DNA of 64,000 nt from the NCBI GenBank assembly GCA_003342895.1, contig PTFA01000005.1, positions 840,654-904,653 on the forward strand. Direction: 5' to 3'. This document shows positions 37,582-50,120 of the stretch, piece by piece; position 1 is the first letter of the stretch, and each line of letters begins with the position of its first letter. Position numbers and translations under genes: made by a program. Under the pieces are notes generated by a model. The model ran no database searches. It was given only the letters and a program-made list of their open reading frames with translations, and was not told the origin of the DNA. The DNA is from Casuarius casuarius (lineage: Eukaryota; Chordata; Aves; Casuariiformes; Casuariidae).

Positions 37582-40500
37582 TAATGCTGTACTGAGGGAA
37601 TGCGACTGCTGTCTGCACATCATGGTAAATCATGGTAAATACTAGGGAAGGAGAAGACCTATTTAAACAAAAGGGCACTATGGCTCAAAAATAACAGCGC
37701 ATGCATATTTTTCAAGCAGGAATTAGAAAAAGATTTCTAAGCAGAAAAGAAGTGAAGGTCTAGGACAGTATCTCAAATAAGATAGAGAAAACTATTTTAG
37801 GATGGAATTTGATCAGTTTATAAAAGGGATTATTAGGTGGTTTGCCTGCAGTATCAGGAGACTTGGATTCAGTGAACAGTGGGGACTGACACATTCCCAA
37901 ACTTTGCTTTCCATCTTTCTTTCCCAAGAATAACAATTAAATCTGCACAGACAGAAACGCTCCAAAAACACACTCAGCTACTCCAGATGCAAACGGAATA
38001 AAAGAGCTATAGAGAATCCAAATCTCAGTGTTCGACCTCCACAAGGCCTTGAATATCTCGGTGCTGTAAATCCATTGTATACGTGCGCCACATCTTGCTG
38101 ATGCCAACTAAAAGTTCCTTAAAATGCAGGGAGCTGACATGCTTGTAATCTTGTCCAAATCAGATGAATCACTGTTTTTATTCAAAAACAAATCCAGTCC
38201 TCTCTAACTTAGTAACCTATTTGCCTATGTGTAACACTCTTCAAATTTCATGTTGCACAGAGAAGTATCATGTTTTAGTGTGTTAAATTTGCTTCCTTTC
38301 GTCTAAGCTGAGACAGCCATGCTCAAGCCTCTCTGAAATCAAACTAGATGCTTTTTAGCTGGGGCTGGCGGACAGCATTGCTGTGTGATGCTGCGTGCCA
38401 CAGAAAGCCTGCCCATGCTGCAGGGCCCAGAGCTTGGCTTCAGCCTAATCAGGCTGCTGAAGTATTAAAGCCAGTCTCCCCCGCAACGCACACACTGCTC
38501 AGGCCCCTTCAGGATATTCTGGAAAATAAATCTTGTACAGACGATGGCATAATTTTTAAAAAAGAAACCAGGATGCTGGCAGAAGTGGGCCAGCTCTATG
38601 TAAAATGTATCTGCACAGGACACTGTCAATTACATGATTAATCCAACACTTCATTGTTTTAAAAAATGACCTATCTTAGCCTACCTCCATGAAATATAAG
38701 TCATAATTAGTAACACAGTCCATCATACAAAAAATCAAGGATGCCCCAACCTTTCCATTTCCCCTGGACAGTTTTCAGTCCACTGGCTTGTCTCCCCTAG
38801 CTCTTCATCTTCTTCTGCTCTTGTTCTCTCACTGCTTTAACCAGAAGCCCCTTTTCCTGTGGCTGCCTTCCAGTTATTTGACAAGCCCCTGGGCTCACCA
38901 TGCTCTCCTCTATTTCTGCACTTACACTGCAGACTCTGTCATAAGCCTGTCAGCATTTCTCAATGAGGTAGCACATAAAGAACACTCCTTTTTCTTCTTG
39001 TATGTGTCAAATGCAAGTTTATGATAGTAAAGTGTGTAAGAGACTGATTTTGAGTCCCACTGGTACAGAGAAAATCTGTTAGCTATTCTCTGCTTCCTAA
39101 AGGTGTCACCAATAACAAACAACATGGCATCTGCTATGTGTTTGCTGCTAACAAAGCTGATGGCTACTAGAGCTCAGTGATCCTCCATCCTGTATTCCAA
39201 ATTAGCAACTGGTAAGTGATGGTTAATCAAATTATTTGGTTTATTTTTTTTCTTGGAGATGCCCTGCCCACTGGCTCAGCAATATCATTTACGATGCCCA
39301 TTTCACTTCTCCCAGCTACAGGTTGTTTGAATTACAAAAATAAAGTGAAGAAAAAGAAATGCTCTGCCTGTAAAAGCTGCTGCAATTTTCAAGCCTCAAT
39401 GATGGTGCTCTTCTACTGCCTCTGTTAACAAACTCCTCCATGTTGCTGAACAGAAAAAGGGCATTGTCATTCACTTTTGGTTCATGCCATTCCTTTTAGC
39501 TACTCGCCAGACCAGCTCTCTCCCTGCCCCATTTCACTAAGTCTCTGAAGCTGTTACATATGAACTCAGAGACCCTCCTAAGGAATTCATAAAACTTCTA
39601 CATAACTTGCAGCCAAGCTGAAAGGATCTTCTGGAATACAGGGATTTTGGGGCAAGTTGTCACTCAATGTCCCTAGGTCCAGCAGAAAGTCCTGTTACTA
39701 GATCGGTCCTTACAAGAGAGCCTTGTTACTGATAGCCAAACTACATGCCAGAATCACCAAAACCTCCCTGGGCAGAAGCAATGTTGAAGTGGTTCATGAT
39801 GCTTTTCATAGGTATTCAAAGCTACCTCCCAAACCACATTATCCATGCATTAGAGAAAGCCTGAAAAGAACAATCTCGAAAACTGACCTTCCATCCAACT
39901 AATGGATAATCTGATTTATCAAATTTATTGTTCTTTCAGTGTGATACTCCCCCAAAAGACAAAGACATTACTGAAGACCCTGCAGCCAATACTGACTGCA
40001 AAACTATAAATCTTGCTCTTTGGACTAGAAATAACCTACAATAGAAATTAAATTTGAATTTGTTTCTTCCGAATGGGTTTGTGAAAAATATCTGCAAACT
40101 TTTTATTTTGAGAGAACATTATTCTCTGTTTGCAATAAGCCAGCTACAGTAGACAACAGGAATTCAAACATCTTTGAAGGGCTCTTTTGCTCTGCCAAGC
40201 AACTGAGAGACTTCTGGAATGAGGATGTAAGAAGAGGTTATATGTTATGGGTCAGCTGAATTAGATCATCTAAGTACTGAAAATAATCAAGGCCAGACTG
40301 AGGAGATTCTCAAGACAAAATATAGCAAACAGGCTGTGGAATAGACAGTGTGGCAAAATGGGAGGTCAAGGCCTAGCGAAGAGGCACTTTCTGGCTACAG
40401 GTGACCATTAATAACTTGAATTTCTATCAGTAGAAATGTCAGTGAACAGTTTTTCTATTGCTTTTGTCCGTTGTATTCAAAGTAAACAACACATGAGTAT

Positions 40501-41014
40501 ACAGGATAAACAAAAACATTGAGCAATCAGAATAGATTTCCATTTCTCTTCCAGTTGGACACAATTACGCAGCTCTCTTGTCCCCCCAAATCTACCAATA
40601 CCTGGCAACAGATTACAGAACAACAAGGCCATTTCCGCACTGAGCAACTAGGGAGTATCTGTATGGGTTGACTGAGGTACAAAGATCCAAGCAACCATTA
40701 AACAAATCACATATGTTTAATTAAGAGAAATAGGAGTTCTGCAGCTAGAGTACCTCACAAACACGCTTAACACAGAGAATATGCCCTGAAGTAGCTAAAT
40801 TTGGTAACATAAATGAAAATTGTTTTTCAGTCAAAGAGCAAATATATTTTTGACTAGTAATTGTTGACAGAAATCAGAGTCCTTGCCAAAATATTTACAC
40901 TCAATTTGATTACAACAATGATCAGAGAGCATTGTCAAATTTACTGTGTTCATTCAGTTTTGGCAACAGCATCAACACAAGTCTTACGAAATAATTCTCT
41001 TGCTCCAGATTTTT

Positions 41015-41082
41015 TATATATATTTAGTATACTTTAAATACATATATAAACATATAAACACACACACACATATATATATTTT
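41015..41082. repeat. AT-rich compound microsatellite (TA/CA)
   Basis: Interrupted TATATA runs, a CACACACACACA stretch and a second TATATATA run followed by T5. Confidence 0.8.
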
Positions 41083-42699
41083 TACATTCCAGTTGGTTAA
41101 GCCTTTTCATTTAGCAAAGACAGAATCATCTCTGGTGTTTCTGGGTTTACTTAAAGCAGCAAGCGCCTGAGTTAAGTTAGCAGTTTTGTATCCTCAGTAA
41201 GTTGGCACTAGCAAGATCTGCATACAGTCCAATGTTTTCACTACTGCCCTGAGAAACAATACTTTATAACTATCCCTATATGAATTTTTACTTCCACAAT
41301 ATTGCTGTATATGCTTCAAGATTATATTGCGCAGACGAAGTAATAAAGGTTGCAATAAACTAACCATTTGCATCTATCCCTGTCACCTCAATCTGTCTGA
41401 AAACTTCACGCTGATCCCTCTAGAAAACATGAAATGGATTTTGATGAAATAGATACCTCTGAGATACCTGGTTGGCAGCAGCCGTCCCTCTAGAAATGGC
41501 CTACCACAGAGCAGAGCCCCCAGCTTTGTGAAGAAACCCCACAATAAACCCAGAATTTTCAATAGATTTGCTGTGTTACACTGACAATGTTATGCTGTCA
41601 TGGATAACCCAAATCCTAGAGTTGGACCTTGACGGTGCAGCTTGGTTGCACTGCGTTTGGTGCAGGTGGCAGCATTCACCTCCCTGCTCACAAGATGGAG
41701 GAAGGACACCACCAGCACTGTTTTTGAGGCCTCTGACTGGGACGGTACCTAGGGACATTTCCTCTTACTGCTGCAGGGAGGGAGGGAGGATGAGAGCAGG
41801 TGAGTCTGCAGGGGGAGGCTGCAGAGAGCCAGATTTTCTGGTCCCTCTACCAGCCAGGGTGGAAGCGGTATCGAGACTGCCCACTCTGCGCTGCTGCCAC
41901 ACTGCCTTCTGGTTGAGTTGGCTCTTAGTACATGTCTGGTGAAACAGCGTCTAGTCCTTAATCCCAGCTGCTCCCTGACATCAGAGGCATACCATAGTTA
42001 ATACTGACCTGGCTCACTTCTGCAAAATGTTGTCAACTAGTGTGTCTGATGACCTTTGACACAATGTGATCTGCTCTCTGGACTTACTGAGGAGGTAATG
42101 GGCTGGTGGATGGTAGGATCAAGTAAACGGTCAGGAAAGAGATGTTCTGGTAGCGGACGGGCTTTCCTTTGGAGCTCCCTTTGCAGCCACAGAGCACTGA
42201 TGCAGAAACACCCCAAGATGCTGTGGAGTTTTCCTTCTTCACCAAACAGTAGCTGCCAAAATATCTACCTAGCTCCGAATAATTTGCTCATTAAAGGAAG
42301 CTCTGACACTCCTCCACCTCCACAGCAGAGTAATCTTTTAAAGAGGATTTCTCACCTTGGGGTGCATTTTCTGCTCTGTTTACAGTAACAGCCTGTTGTG
42401 AGATCCTTAGCTTGGGGCCTTCATTTCTCATTAGGATTCTCAGCTTCATGGAAAAGGTTTGAACAGCAAAAGCTTCAGGCTCTGTACATGTCACAATAGT
42501 TTCATGGCATGTTAAATTCAAACGCAGCCATAAACTGAGCCTTCTCTTAAAGCAACTGGAGCTTCTGTTAACTGCAGTGATTACCGAAAAGTGTCTGTAA
42601 ACGTTTCAATGTCTGGCTCAGTTCTTTTTTCTGGCTGGAAGGTTAGTATGAGATGATGGGCTAAAAACACCATGCAACTTCAGTAGCTTGCAGCAGAGA

Positions 42700-42714
42700 T
42701 TTTTTTTTTTTTTT
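42700..42714. repeat. Poly-T run
   Basis: Fifteen T directly upstream of GTCAG. It lies about 55 bases before the MIR-like element and is not clearly part of it. Confidence 0.9.
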
Positions 42715-42769
42715 GTCAGTTACAAAAAAATAGAAGTAAGGAAAGTATGCATGTATGTATTGTTAAGAA

Positions 42770-42990
42770 ATAACAGCAGCACTTTATTGTGCCTCATACC
42801 TGCACAGTCCAGAACATTTTCGAAGCACTAATTAATTAAAAATTGTAGCAGCCTGGAAGATAATTTAGAATTACTCTCATTTATGGACGGCTCACAGAAG
42901 TTAGGCATCTTACTCTAGCAGACAAAGCCAACCAACACAAAGCTGGGACTTGATTCTTCAGTACCATACTGTTGCCACTAAATTAATCTC
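42770..42990 (-). repeat. MIR/CORE-SINE, antisense, best copy
   Basis: The plus strand follows the antisense MIR consensus over about 220 bases in the right order. The successive blocks are 'cagcagcactttattgtgcctcatacctgcacagtccagaaca', 'cgaagcactaattaatta', 'attactctcatttatggacggctcacagaagttaggcatctta' and 'acacaaagctgggacttgattcttcagtacc'. They correspond to 'atttattgagcgcttactatgtgccaggcactg', 'ctaagcgcttta', 'ccattttacagatgaggaaactgagg' and 'gcagagctgggatttgaaccca'. It is an ancient SINE, not active. Confidence 0.7.
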
Positions 42991-43822
42991 ATGTTTCTTG
43001 GAAATAAAAGGGCTGTGACAAAATCATTTTTTGACACGCTAAGTTGGGTGAACCCCTCAGTAGTGCAGAAAAGGGATTTCTCACATGTAACACCACTGGT
43101 GTACATGCTAGTAGTGTTACACACTAGCAAGTAAGTGCTTATAAGCTTAGAGCAACAAACACTCGGATTGGCCCACTATATCCTTCCAAAACCAAACAGA
43201 TAACTGAATAAATGATTTGGAATGCAGTGTTGCATATTGAGGCGTATAACTACATTTACACACCATCATCCTCTAACTACTTCACTAAGTCTTCTGCCAC
43301 ACTACTTCAGAATGACTATTTTCCCGATGAGACAGAAATCACTTCTACTGCATTNTTCCATTAAACAGATATTGCCCCACAGGCTTCCTCTTAATGTGAT
43401 TTCACCTGTTCAGCCCCTACCCACCCCCAACCACCTCTACAGCTCCCTTTATGAACGCTTAAAGCCTTACCTGCTGCTATCCCTGCCCCTATCGCAAAGA
43501 TTCATGAGGTACAGAGCATCTGACAGAGAAGTGGAAGGGAGAACTAAACAAAACAGCTGACATGGATTTGACAGGAAAAGAGAAATACTAGAAATAAATG
43601 CAGTTCTGTTATATAAAAGAGATAATATATCAGGGCTATGGTTGAAGGTGCTAGACTGTGGAAATAAAGTGTAGCTAGCAGACAGTATGAACCTGAATAT
43701 CATACCACATGCAAAAAAATGCAATATGGAAAACACTGATTTAATATATCCTACCGTTACATGTCACTGATGATGCAATTTTGTGTTAATTTTGTAAGAC
43801 CAGTGCAAATGACTACAGTGGA
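42991..43822. other. Unannotated sequence
   Basis: No gene was recognised. One undetermined base lies at 43355. A 112-codon plus-strand frame (43222-43560) crosses that base and has no known domain. Confidence 0.45.
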
Positions 43823-43868
43823 AAGGAAAAAGCAGACTAAATTCCAAGGAAAAAGCAGACTAAATTCC
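43823..43868. repeat. Perfect 23-bp tandem duplication
   Basis: The unit at 43823-43845 begins AAGGAAAAAGCAGAC and ends with TAAATTCC. It is repeated without mismatch at 43846-43868. The identity suggests a recent event, or an assembly artefact. Confidence 0.95.
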
Positions 43869-43987
43869 ATGAATCGCACTTGTCTGGCATGAGTGAGGGT
43901 GTAAAAAGATAGACTATAGCCATAATTTCCAACTATGCTGTTAAAAGTGAACTTCACCATAAGTACTTTCTCCTCTTCCTCTCTCAA

Positions 43988-44020
43988 CCCCCCCCCCCCC
44001 ACTTTTTTTTTTTTTTTTTT
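43988..44020. repeat. Poly-C / poly-T compound homopolymer
   Basis: C13 at 43988-44000, then AC, then T18 at 44003-44020. This is a hard region for sequencing, so its exact length is unreliable. Confidence 0.9.
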
Positions 44021-47000
44021 GGACAATTCTGATGCACTCTCACTCCTCAGCAGTCCCTCCTCCACCCCCCTCCAACCTGCTTCCAGGGTCCTGTGGATGA
44101 GTCCAGGACACAGACCTTTCTCCATATAATTAGTGATCTCGGTTCCTTCAGGACTAAGACCTTACATCTGGGGAATCTATTCACATACAGTTTGTTGATG
44201 CTGTTTGAGATATGGAATTCCTGAACCATGTAAGGCTTAGGCATGCAGAGGCGGCTATAGCGTCGTGGACCTCTTAGCCCAAGTAAAATGGGCACTAGTT
44301 GAACCTTGATGATCCTCTTGGACGGCTGAAAAAAGCCTCCTTCAGATTCAGCACAGAATGTGGGACTTGAACTGCAGCTGACAGCCGGAGAAGGAGACAA
44401 ATAGGTCAGGGATTAGGCCTTGATCCTAAATATGGAGCCTGAGAGATCTGTGAAAAAAACTCAGAAAGATTTGGAAAGACTCAGAAACCCTCAGCAAGCA
44501 GAAGAAATATAAGGACCTGAGTGCATAGCCCAGAGGTCTTGTGTAACTAAGGGACTCACTGAGGAAGGAGGAGCCTAGCTAATTACAACAGAAAGAGACT
44601 TGATAAATATGATGAAGAATCCTTACAGGTTGTGAGATTTTCTATGCTTCAGTTATTACATGCTGCTCAGAAAGTCCCCTATGAAATCAGAGATATCACA
44701 AAAGCAGAGCTATGGACAAGGGCATGAATAAGCAGGAGGCATAAGATACCTAGGCTGAAGGCAGGGGTAAGGGGCCAGCACTGATCCTGAAGAGATAAAG
44801 CAGGCGGGTCACCCTTTACACGGAGAACTATTAGACAGCAAACTTCTGCCCAGCAAGTGTGGTGGAGTTCAAGAATTCAAACAGCTTTACTTATATCAGG
44901 AAAAGTAGGCAAGACTTATTCACGTGAGCAAGAAGGCTCTGGGTGCTAGGATCAAAACACAGCACCTGGTAAGCACCTGGGTGAGGAAAGCTTACGAGAG
45001 CTGTGTGAGGCCTTAAACATAAGGTGGCCTTGTAAACTGGTGAGAAAATGCAAAGCAGAATAAACAGTTTGATGTGCTAAAGAAATTTTCTCTCTTCTAG
45101 ATACTGTGCTTTGGAGAACTCCTGTCAGTCTTCATTCTGGCAAACATTACTTGATACAAGTACAATTTTGGAGAGCATAACACAAAAATAGCTGTGGCGT
45201 TTGCTGTAAGATAGCTGAGTTCCTCTAGAAAAGCCTTTTCTGCAATAAACATTTTAAGTCTTTTCTGATACTTATTTACTCTATAGATTATGAGCTCTTC
45301 TTTTGGATGTCCCAGAGGAGTTCTTCAAAACATTAATATAGTAGTACAGAACCTCAGCCCACAGCCTGGTAACACCGAATGCACGTGAAATACCGTGAGA
45401 GAGTGGGGGAGAGGACGATGGCAGTTCTCGCACTCATGTGCCGTGGTTACAGCAAGCGTAATTTCTGACGTAAGAGTCTGGACGCTGCTATCTGTGTCCA
45501 ACAAGTGGCCGATCTACAACTGTAAAAAGGCCACAGGAGCTGGATTAAGGTTTTGAAAGGCCAAAGTTGTTGTGTTTTTTTCCAGCTAGCTTAGCTGAGT
45601 GGAGAAAGACTGCAGGCTTCTGTCTGTGAAATGCCCTAGCAAAACCTGGGTTCATCTTTAACGCAGGCTTCTAACTTGATGCTGGTCACTGGCAGGCAAT
45701 ATCCAAGGCTGGGCAGAAATGCAATTTTCTGTCTCAGAAGAATCTGGAGGACTTAAAAAAAAATTCAGTTCAAGTTGCTTAAAAGATTTTATTCTGAACT
45801 TCAAAAAGTTTTTAATGATAATTAGCTTAGCTTTCTAAAGGTCATTTTGAAATGAAAAAGCACTATTTTTTAAATTTAAAAAAGGTCAAACTAGATATAT
45901 TGCAAATTTGGAAACTCTCCTCTCCCCCCAAAATATTTGTCTTGAAATATTAATCAAAATTAACTTGCAGCTGTGAACTGATTCAGTTTTGATGAATCCA
46001 TGTTCTCTGAAAAATATCAGTTTCATGGAAATATTAATGACTGGCTCCAGGATGTTGTTAGTAGTATGGTACATGCTGTAATGCCTCATAGAGCTGGAGT
46101 TATCAGTCTTGCTGGGCTATGCTTTGTTGGCTTAGAAGAAAAGGATTAAGATTTTGGAAAATGTAAATGTTTTTGCAAATTTGCCCCCTCTCAATAAAGG
46201 GCTGTTTTCATTTAAATCATTTGAGAAAAGTCCTAAAACAACTTAAGTAGGTAAGAAATTGGATTGCCTCTGTATGAATTTGGATACCAAAAAAAAAAAA
46301 AAAGGAAAAAAAGTTAGATCTAGAAGCACAGTCATTAAATCGGGCTAACATAACCAAGCAAATCTCCAAAGCGAGAAGTGAATCCTGAAGACCATTAAAC
46401 AAAGTCAAGAAAATGAAACACGAACACTCATAAATTAAAACATCATTAAGGGAGCCTTAAATTTTGTACTGAGAGATGGCACAGATGTGCTTCACATCAT
46501 ACTGAGGAAAGGACAGCATTCTACCATTACAAATAATCAAGAGGAGACTGGTCAGCTTCTTGCTCCACCAATAGTCCCTCTGCCACGAAGAAACAGCCCT
46601 GGTCCCTCAAGAATGAGGCACTGACCATTAATGATTTCGGTGCAAATAATCAAATTTAAACAGCTAATAATGTAGGCTTAAAACTGAAATGCTATGTTAA
46701 TTTTCTTCAATGTATCTTCATAAATTAATTGCACTAGCTTTGTGACCCTGCCAGCCAACCTTTAATTTGAAATAAACCTTGCAGCATGTGTGGTGAGGAA
46801 ATGTTAGAGAAGAAAGAATGGGAGGCAGCATACCAGTCTGTGGAGCGCAATGCTGCAATCCTGTTCGGGGTGGCACTATGGCTGGAAGGTGGAAGAAAGA
46901 TGACTAGGCACAGGGTAAGAACATATTGTGTGAAATCCTATGCCATTGCTGAAGGGCTGAGGGAATTTCAGGGCAAAGCCAGACTGTTGCTTTCTGGTGG

Positions 47001-47548
47001 CACAAAGTTCTCAGACATCTGATAGGAAAGGCAGCTTTCCTTTTTGAAGCGTTTTGCAGCACTCAATTAACTAGATTCTCTTGCGATGCATGAAAACAAT
47101 CTGTCATTGCAAATGGGGCTGATTATTTTTCTTTTCTTAGATTGCTTCTTAGCATGATCACAGTAAAACTCTCAAGGCTAAAAGGCTGCTCGATTTATGA
47201 TAAAATGTGAATAAAAACTGACGAAGAGATAAGAATTCTTTCTTAAGACTTCCCTAAAAGGCTGAGGAATCTAAACAAAGGGGTCTTGATTATTAGCTCA
47301 GGACAACCTATCATCACAACTACATGGACAAATTGCATTGCATGCCAAAGCACACTGAAGACACACAGTAATTTATCAGTCAAAATGCAGAAAATTGTAC
47401 AGTGCATAGAGACTTTCCAGATCACATTTCTCTGCAGGTCCTCCATCTCTGACTTAAAGGAACATTGCCATGCAGCTTCAGACTAGAATGAAGCTTGGGA
47501 GGAGGAGCACAGAAAGGGATCATGTAGAAAAGTATCTGATTTTGAGCA
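44021..47548. other. Gene-free sequence
   Basis: No supported gene. A 117-codon minus-strand frame (44047-44400) has no recognisable domain. A poly-A of 15 is at 46289-46303. A TGACGTAA bZIP-type motif is at 45466-45473. The segment at 46630-46760 is AT-rich and irregular with TTAATT motifs and might be conserved non-coding DNA. Confidence 0.45.
46289..46303. repeat. Poly-A run
   Basis: Fifteen A followed by GGAAAAA. Confidence 0.9.
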
Positions 47549-47572
47549 CCTAATTTAGAAACCTAAATTAGG
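47549..47572. repeat. Perfect 10-bp hairpin, possible MITE relic
   Basis: CCTAATTTAG (47549-47558) and CTAAATTAGG (47563-47572) are exact reverse complements separated by AAAC. The surrounding 'gattttgagcacc' resembles sauropsid repeats built from 'gcacctaatttagg' palindromes. The short size limits certainty. Confidence 0.5.
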
Positions 47573-47929
47573 AATTCAATCTCCCTGGGAAATGGAAGGG
47601 CCCCACTAGAGAGTAACTTGAAGTAGGAGTCCAAGTGCTCTGTGAATACCACTCTGGTAAATACACCCCCACACACCCTTCTTTCCATGAACTATTCAGA
47701 GAGCCTATGGAGACTAACCTCTGAACATGGGCACCTGAGTAAGGCAGTGGGTAAAGCCAGGTGATGTGAATGAATACCTGTGTATCAAATCTGGGACAAC
47801 AGCAGGGAACTTGTACAAACAGGAAAAACAGGAACAGGAAAAAAAAATCCAGTGGTGTTACTTTAATAGAAAAACTAAAAGTATCAAGAGTTCTGTACTT
47901 TTCTGCTATTAACAACTTAGGATGGGAAG
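47573..47929. other. Unannotated sequence
   Basis: Lies between a small hairpin and the start of the CR1 relic. No gene was recognised. A 115-codon minus-strand frame (47568-47915) contains a Phe/Leu run produced by an A-rich tract. Confidence 0.45.
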
Positions 47930-49270
47930 ACAGAAGGGCAGGAAAGTAAATGCAGTGGATCTCAAGGAAGCAGGCTTCTATAATCCCAGAGAATTTCTGC
48001 AGGAAACATCTCCAGGGGGTGGTCTAAGGGGAAAAAGGCATTAAAGAGAAATGAAAGCTCTTTAAAGAAATAATTCTTAAGGCCTTAAGTGCCAACTTTT
48101 TTACTATGGAGGTAAGACAAGTCACATAGTAACCTTGACTAGATCATGAGCTCTTGGTTGACCTGAAACTTGAAAAGGAAGCACACCCAAAGTGAAAACC
48201 AAGTCGGATTACCAATGAAAAATAAAAAACCCAGCAGGATTACACTACATTACAGAGAATGTCTAGGGTACAAAGTTGTAAGCTACATCAAGAAATCATT
48301 CAGGAAAGACATTAATAATAAAGAAAGGATTGAGGGTAGCCTGCCATTAAACTAAGAGTGAAAGCTATTGATGGATGATGTCAAAAAAGTCAATCTCTTC
48401 AATGCCTTCTCGTGTTTTAATCTTCACAGGAGGTGAGCTTTCATCAGATGGCTATCATACCTAATGCCAGTGATGAAAGAGCAAAATCTAAGCCTTTAAA
48501 TAGAAAAAGAGCAAATTAGCAAGTATTAGTTAAGCTAGTTTTTTTTCAAATTGTCCAGACCTAATGAACTTCATCCCAGACTACCCTAAAGGTTTGGCTA
48601 ACGAAATCTAGACTTTTTAGCAGTTATTTTGAGCACTTGTGGAGGATGCATGAGGTATCAGACACCACATTTACTTTTCTCTAGTCTTTTATTTTTAAAA
48701 GAGGGTAAAGGAGGAAAAAGGCAATTAGAAACCGGTCAGTTTAACTGGTGACTGTTCCAGTCAATTCCTGGAACAAATCATGAAAAAAAATTTAACTATG
48801 TGGAAGGTAACTATTGACATCGAACAGGAATTGGTTTTGAAAAAAGTCTTGTCACACTAATCTAATTTCTTTTTAGGACCTGGTAACAGGCCTAAGGCAT
48901 TAGATGTTGTACAACTTGACTTCAGTAACATACGTAATGTGCTCTTATGTGACATTAATGTAGAAAACTAGAGAAGCAAGATCTAGATGCAAATGAGTGT
49001 AAAACTGGTAGGAACACGATTTTAGAAATTACTTATTGATATTTCATTGTCAGCAACAAATGCTGTTTGCATATTGGGATGTGTAAGAAAAGATCACCTG
49101 CAAAATCATCCTTTTGTTCTACTGAACAGCCGGAATGGCTTCAGGTTTGGGTGCTCCATCTGGGTACCACACACAGACTGATTACATAAAGTCCAAAGAC
49201 AGCAATAGAAGCTATTGGAGGATTCATAAACACCATTTATAAAGACCTACCAAAGGCACTGGCACAGCCT
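47930..49270 (+). mobile_element. CR1 LINE relic spanning the reverse-transcriptase region
   Basis: This is the longest transposon remnant in the window. Blocks run in CR1 ORF2 order. They are 'gaagcaggcttctataa' (47968), 'gctctttaaagaaataattcttaaggcc' (48057), 'aaagtgaaaaccaagtcggattacc' (48189) and 'acattaataataaagaaaggattgag' (48309). They continue with 'caatgccttctcgtgttttaatcttcac' (48399) and 'aatgaacttcatcccagactaccct' (48562). Then come 'ttttaaaagagggtaaaggaggaaaaaggcaattagaaaccggtcagtttaact' (48693) and 'gaacaaatcatga' (48770). The last blocks are 'tgacttcagtaacatacgta' (48918) and, after an internal deletion, 'ctgggtaccacacacag' (49159) with 'aaagtccaaagacagcaa' (49188). The part near 48720-48930 corresponds to the RT fingers/palm motif region of ORF2. 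Stops and frameshifts occur throughout, so it is a dead copy with no product. Confidence 0.85.
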
Positions 49271-50120
49271 AATGTAAAGAAAACTAACAGTGGATGTGAT
49301 AATAGATTCTAAGTATACTCCATGTCAGAAGTCATCTCCCAATATTAACAAATTCATCTTTTCAATAAACCAAAGATACAGAGAAGCAGTAACTGTCCCT
49401 ATTTATTTTGCATTTTAGGGTCAACTCTAGTTTATCTAGAGCAGAAAATTAACCTTTTGTATTTCATGTGTTTCAGTCAATAAGCCTAGAATGATGAGAC
49501 ACTATCATGGCAGTGTACAATTTTATACTATATATGTGTGTATGTATATGTATACACAGATACACAAAACATTGGTTGGTATGCCCTCAGACTAAACTTT
49601 GTGCTTTTTTATTTCTTAGACTTATGCTGAAATATCGAAGGTCAGTCTAAAACATCTAGATCAGATAAAATAATGACCGCACATGCTGCAATCTGGAATG
49701 AGTGTTAATACTTCCCATTATTAGGAACATCTCAAATCTCTAGAAACAGCTTCTGCCTTGTCCCCTGACCTCTGCATGGTTGAAAGCTGCTGTTTAGCCC
49801 TGAAGTCACATCAATATTCAATCTATGCACTCAGAGTCAAGGGAAACCTCCATATCCTTCGACTTGCTGTTCTTTTCCCTGCTCTCTTCACCAGCTTGCT
49901 CATTGCCTAGTCTCCACAGGCTCATATTCTTTTCAATTAGTTACATCCAGTAAGGATTGCGTTCTTAAATCCATCATTAAGAGTTATTTAAAAAGTACCC
50001 CCACACTTAAGGCCTTCCTCCCCCCCACCCTTCTTAATTACAGTTGGGATGCGTTGAAGTGTTTTAAGATGTGTCCTTTCTGCGTTGAAAGCTACACAGT
50101 GCCTGCCCTTTAAAAGACCC
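49271..50120. other. Unannotated AT-rich sequence
   Basis: A TA/TG-rich microsatellite lies at about 49528-49567. No gene or transposon was recognised. Confidence 0.5.

Larger units (their letters stand above)
37181..42769. other. Gene-free sequence
   Basis: No gene is supported. Notable small features are a perfect 8-bp stem at 37561-37581, a 10-bp tandem CATGGTAAAT at 37621-37640, an AT/CA microsatellite at 41015-41082 and a poly-T at 42700-42714. The GC-richer piece at 41570-41940 carries a 124-codon frame (41568-41942) without a domain. It also has a GGGAGGGAGGGAGG run followed by a consensus-like splice donor (CAG/GTGAGT near 41800). Confidence 0.45.

Noticed and set aside
41774..41816. 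G-quadruplex candidate (GGGAGGGAGGGAGG)
   Set aside because: Only three G3 runs in close spacing; the next G-run is too far away for a convincing fold.
44047..44400. 117-codon minus-strand ORF
   Set aside because: Sequence looks more protein-like than most but matches nothing I know, and it has no transcript signals.
45466..45473. TGACGTAA bZIP (CREB/ATF, C/EBP-type) motif
   Set aside because: A single 8-mer without clustering or promoter context is expected by chance in 64 kb.
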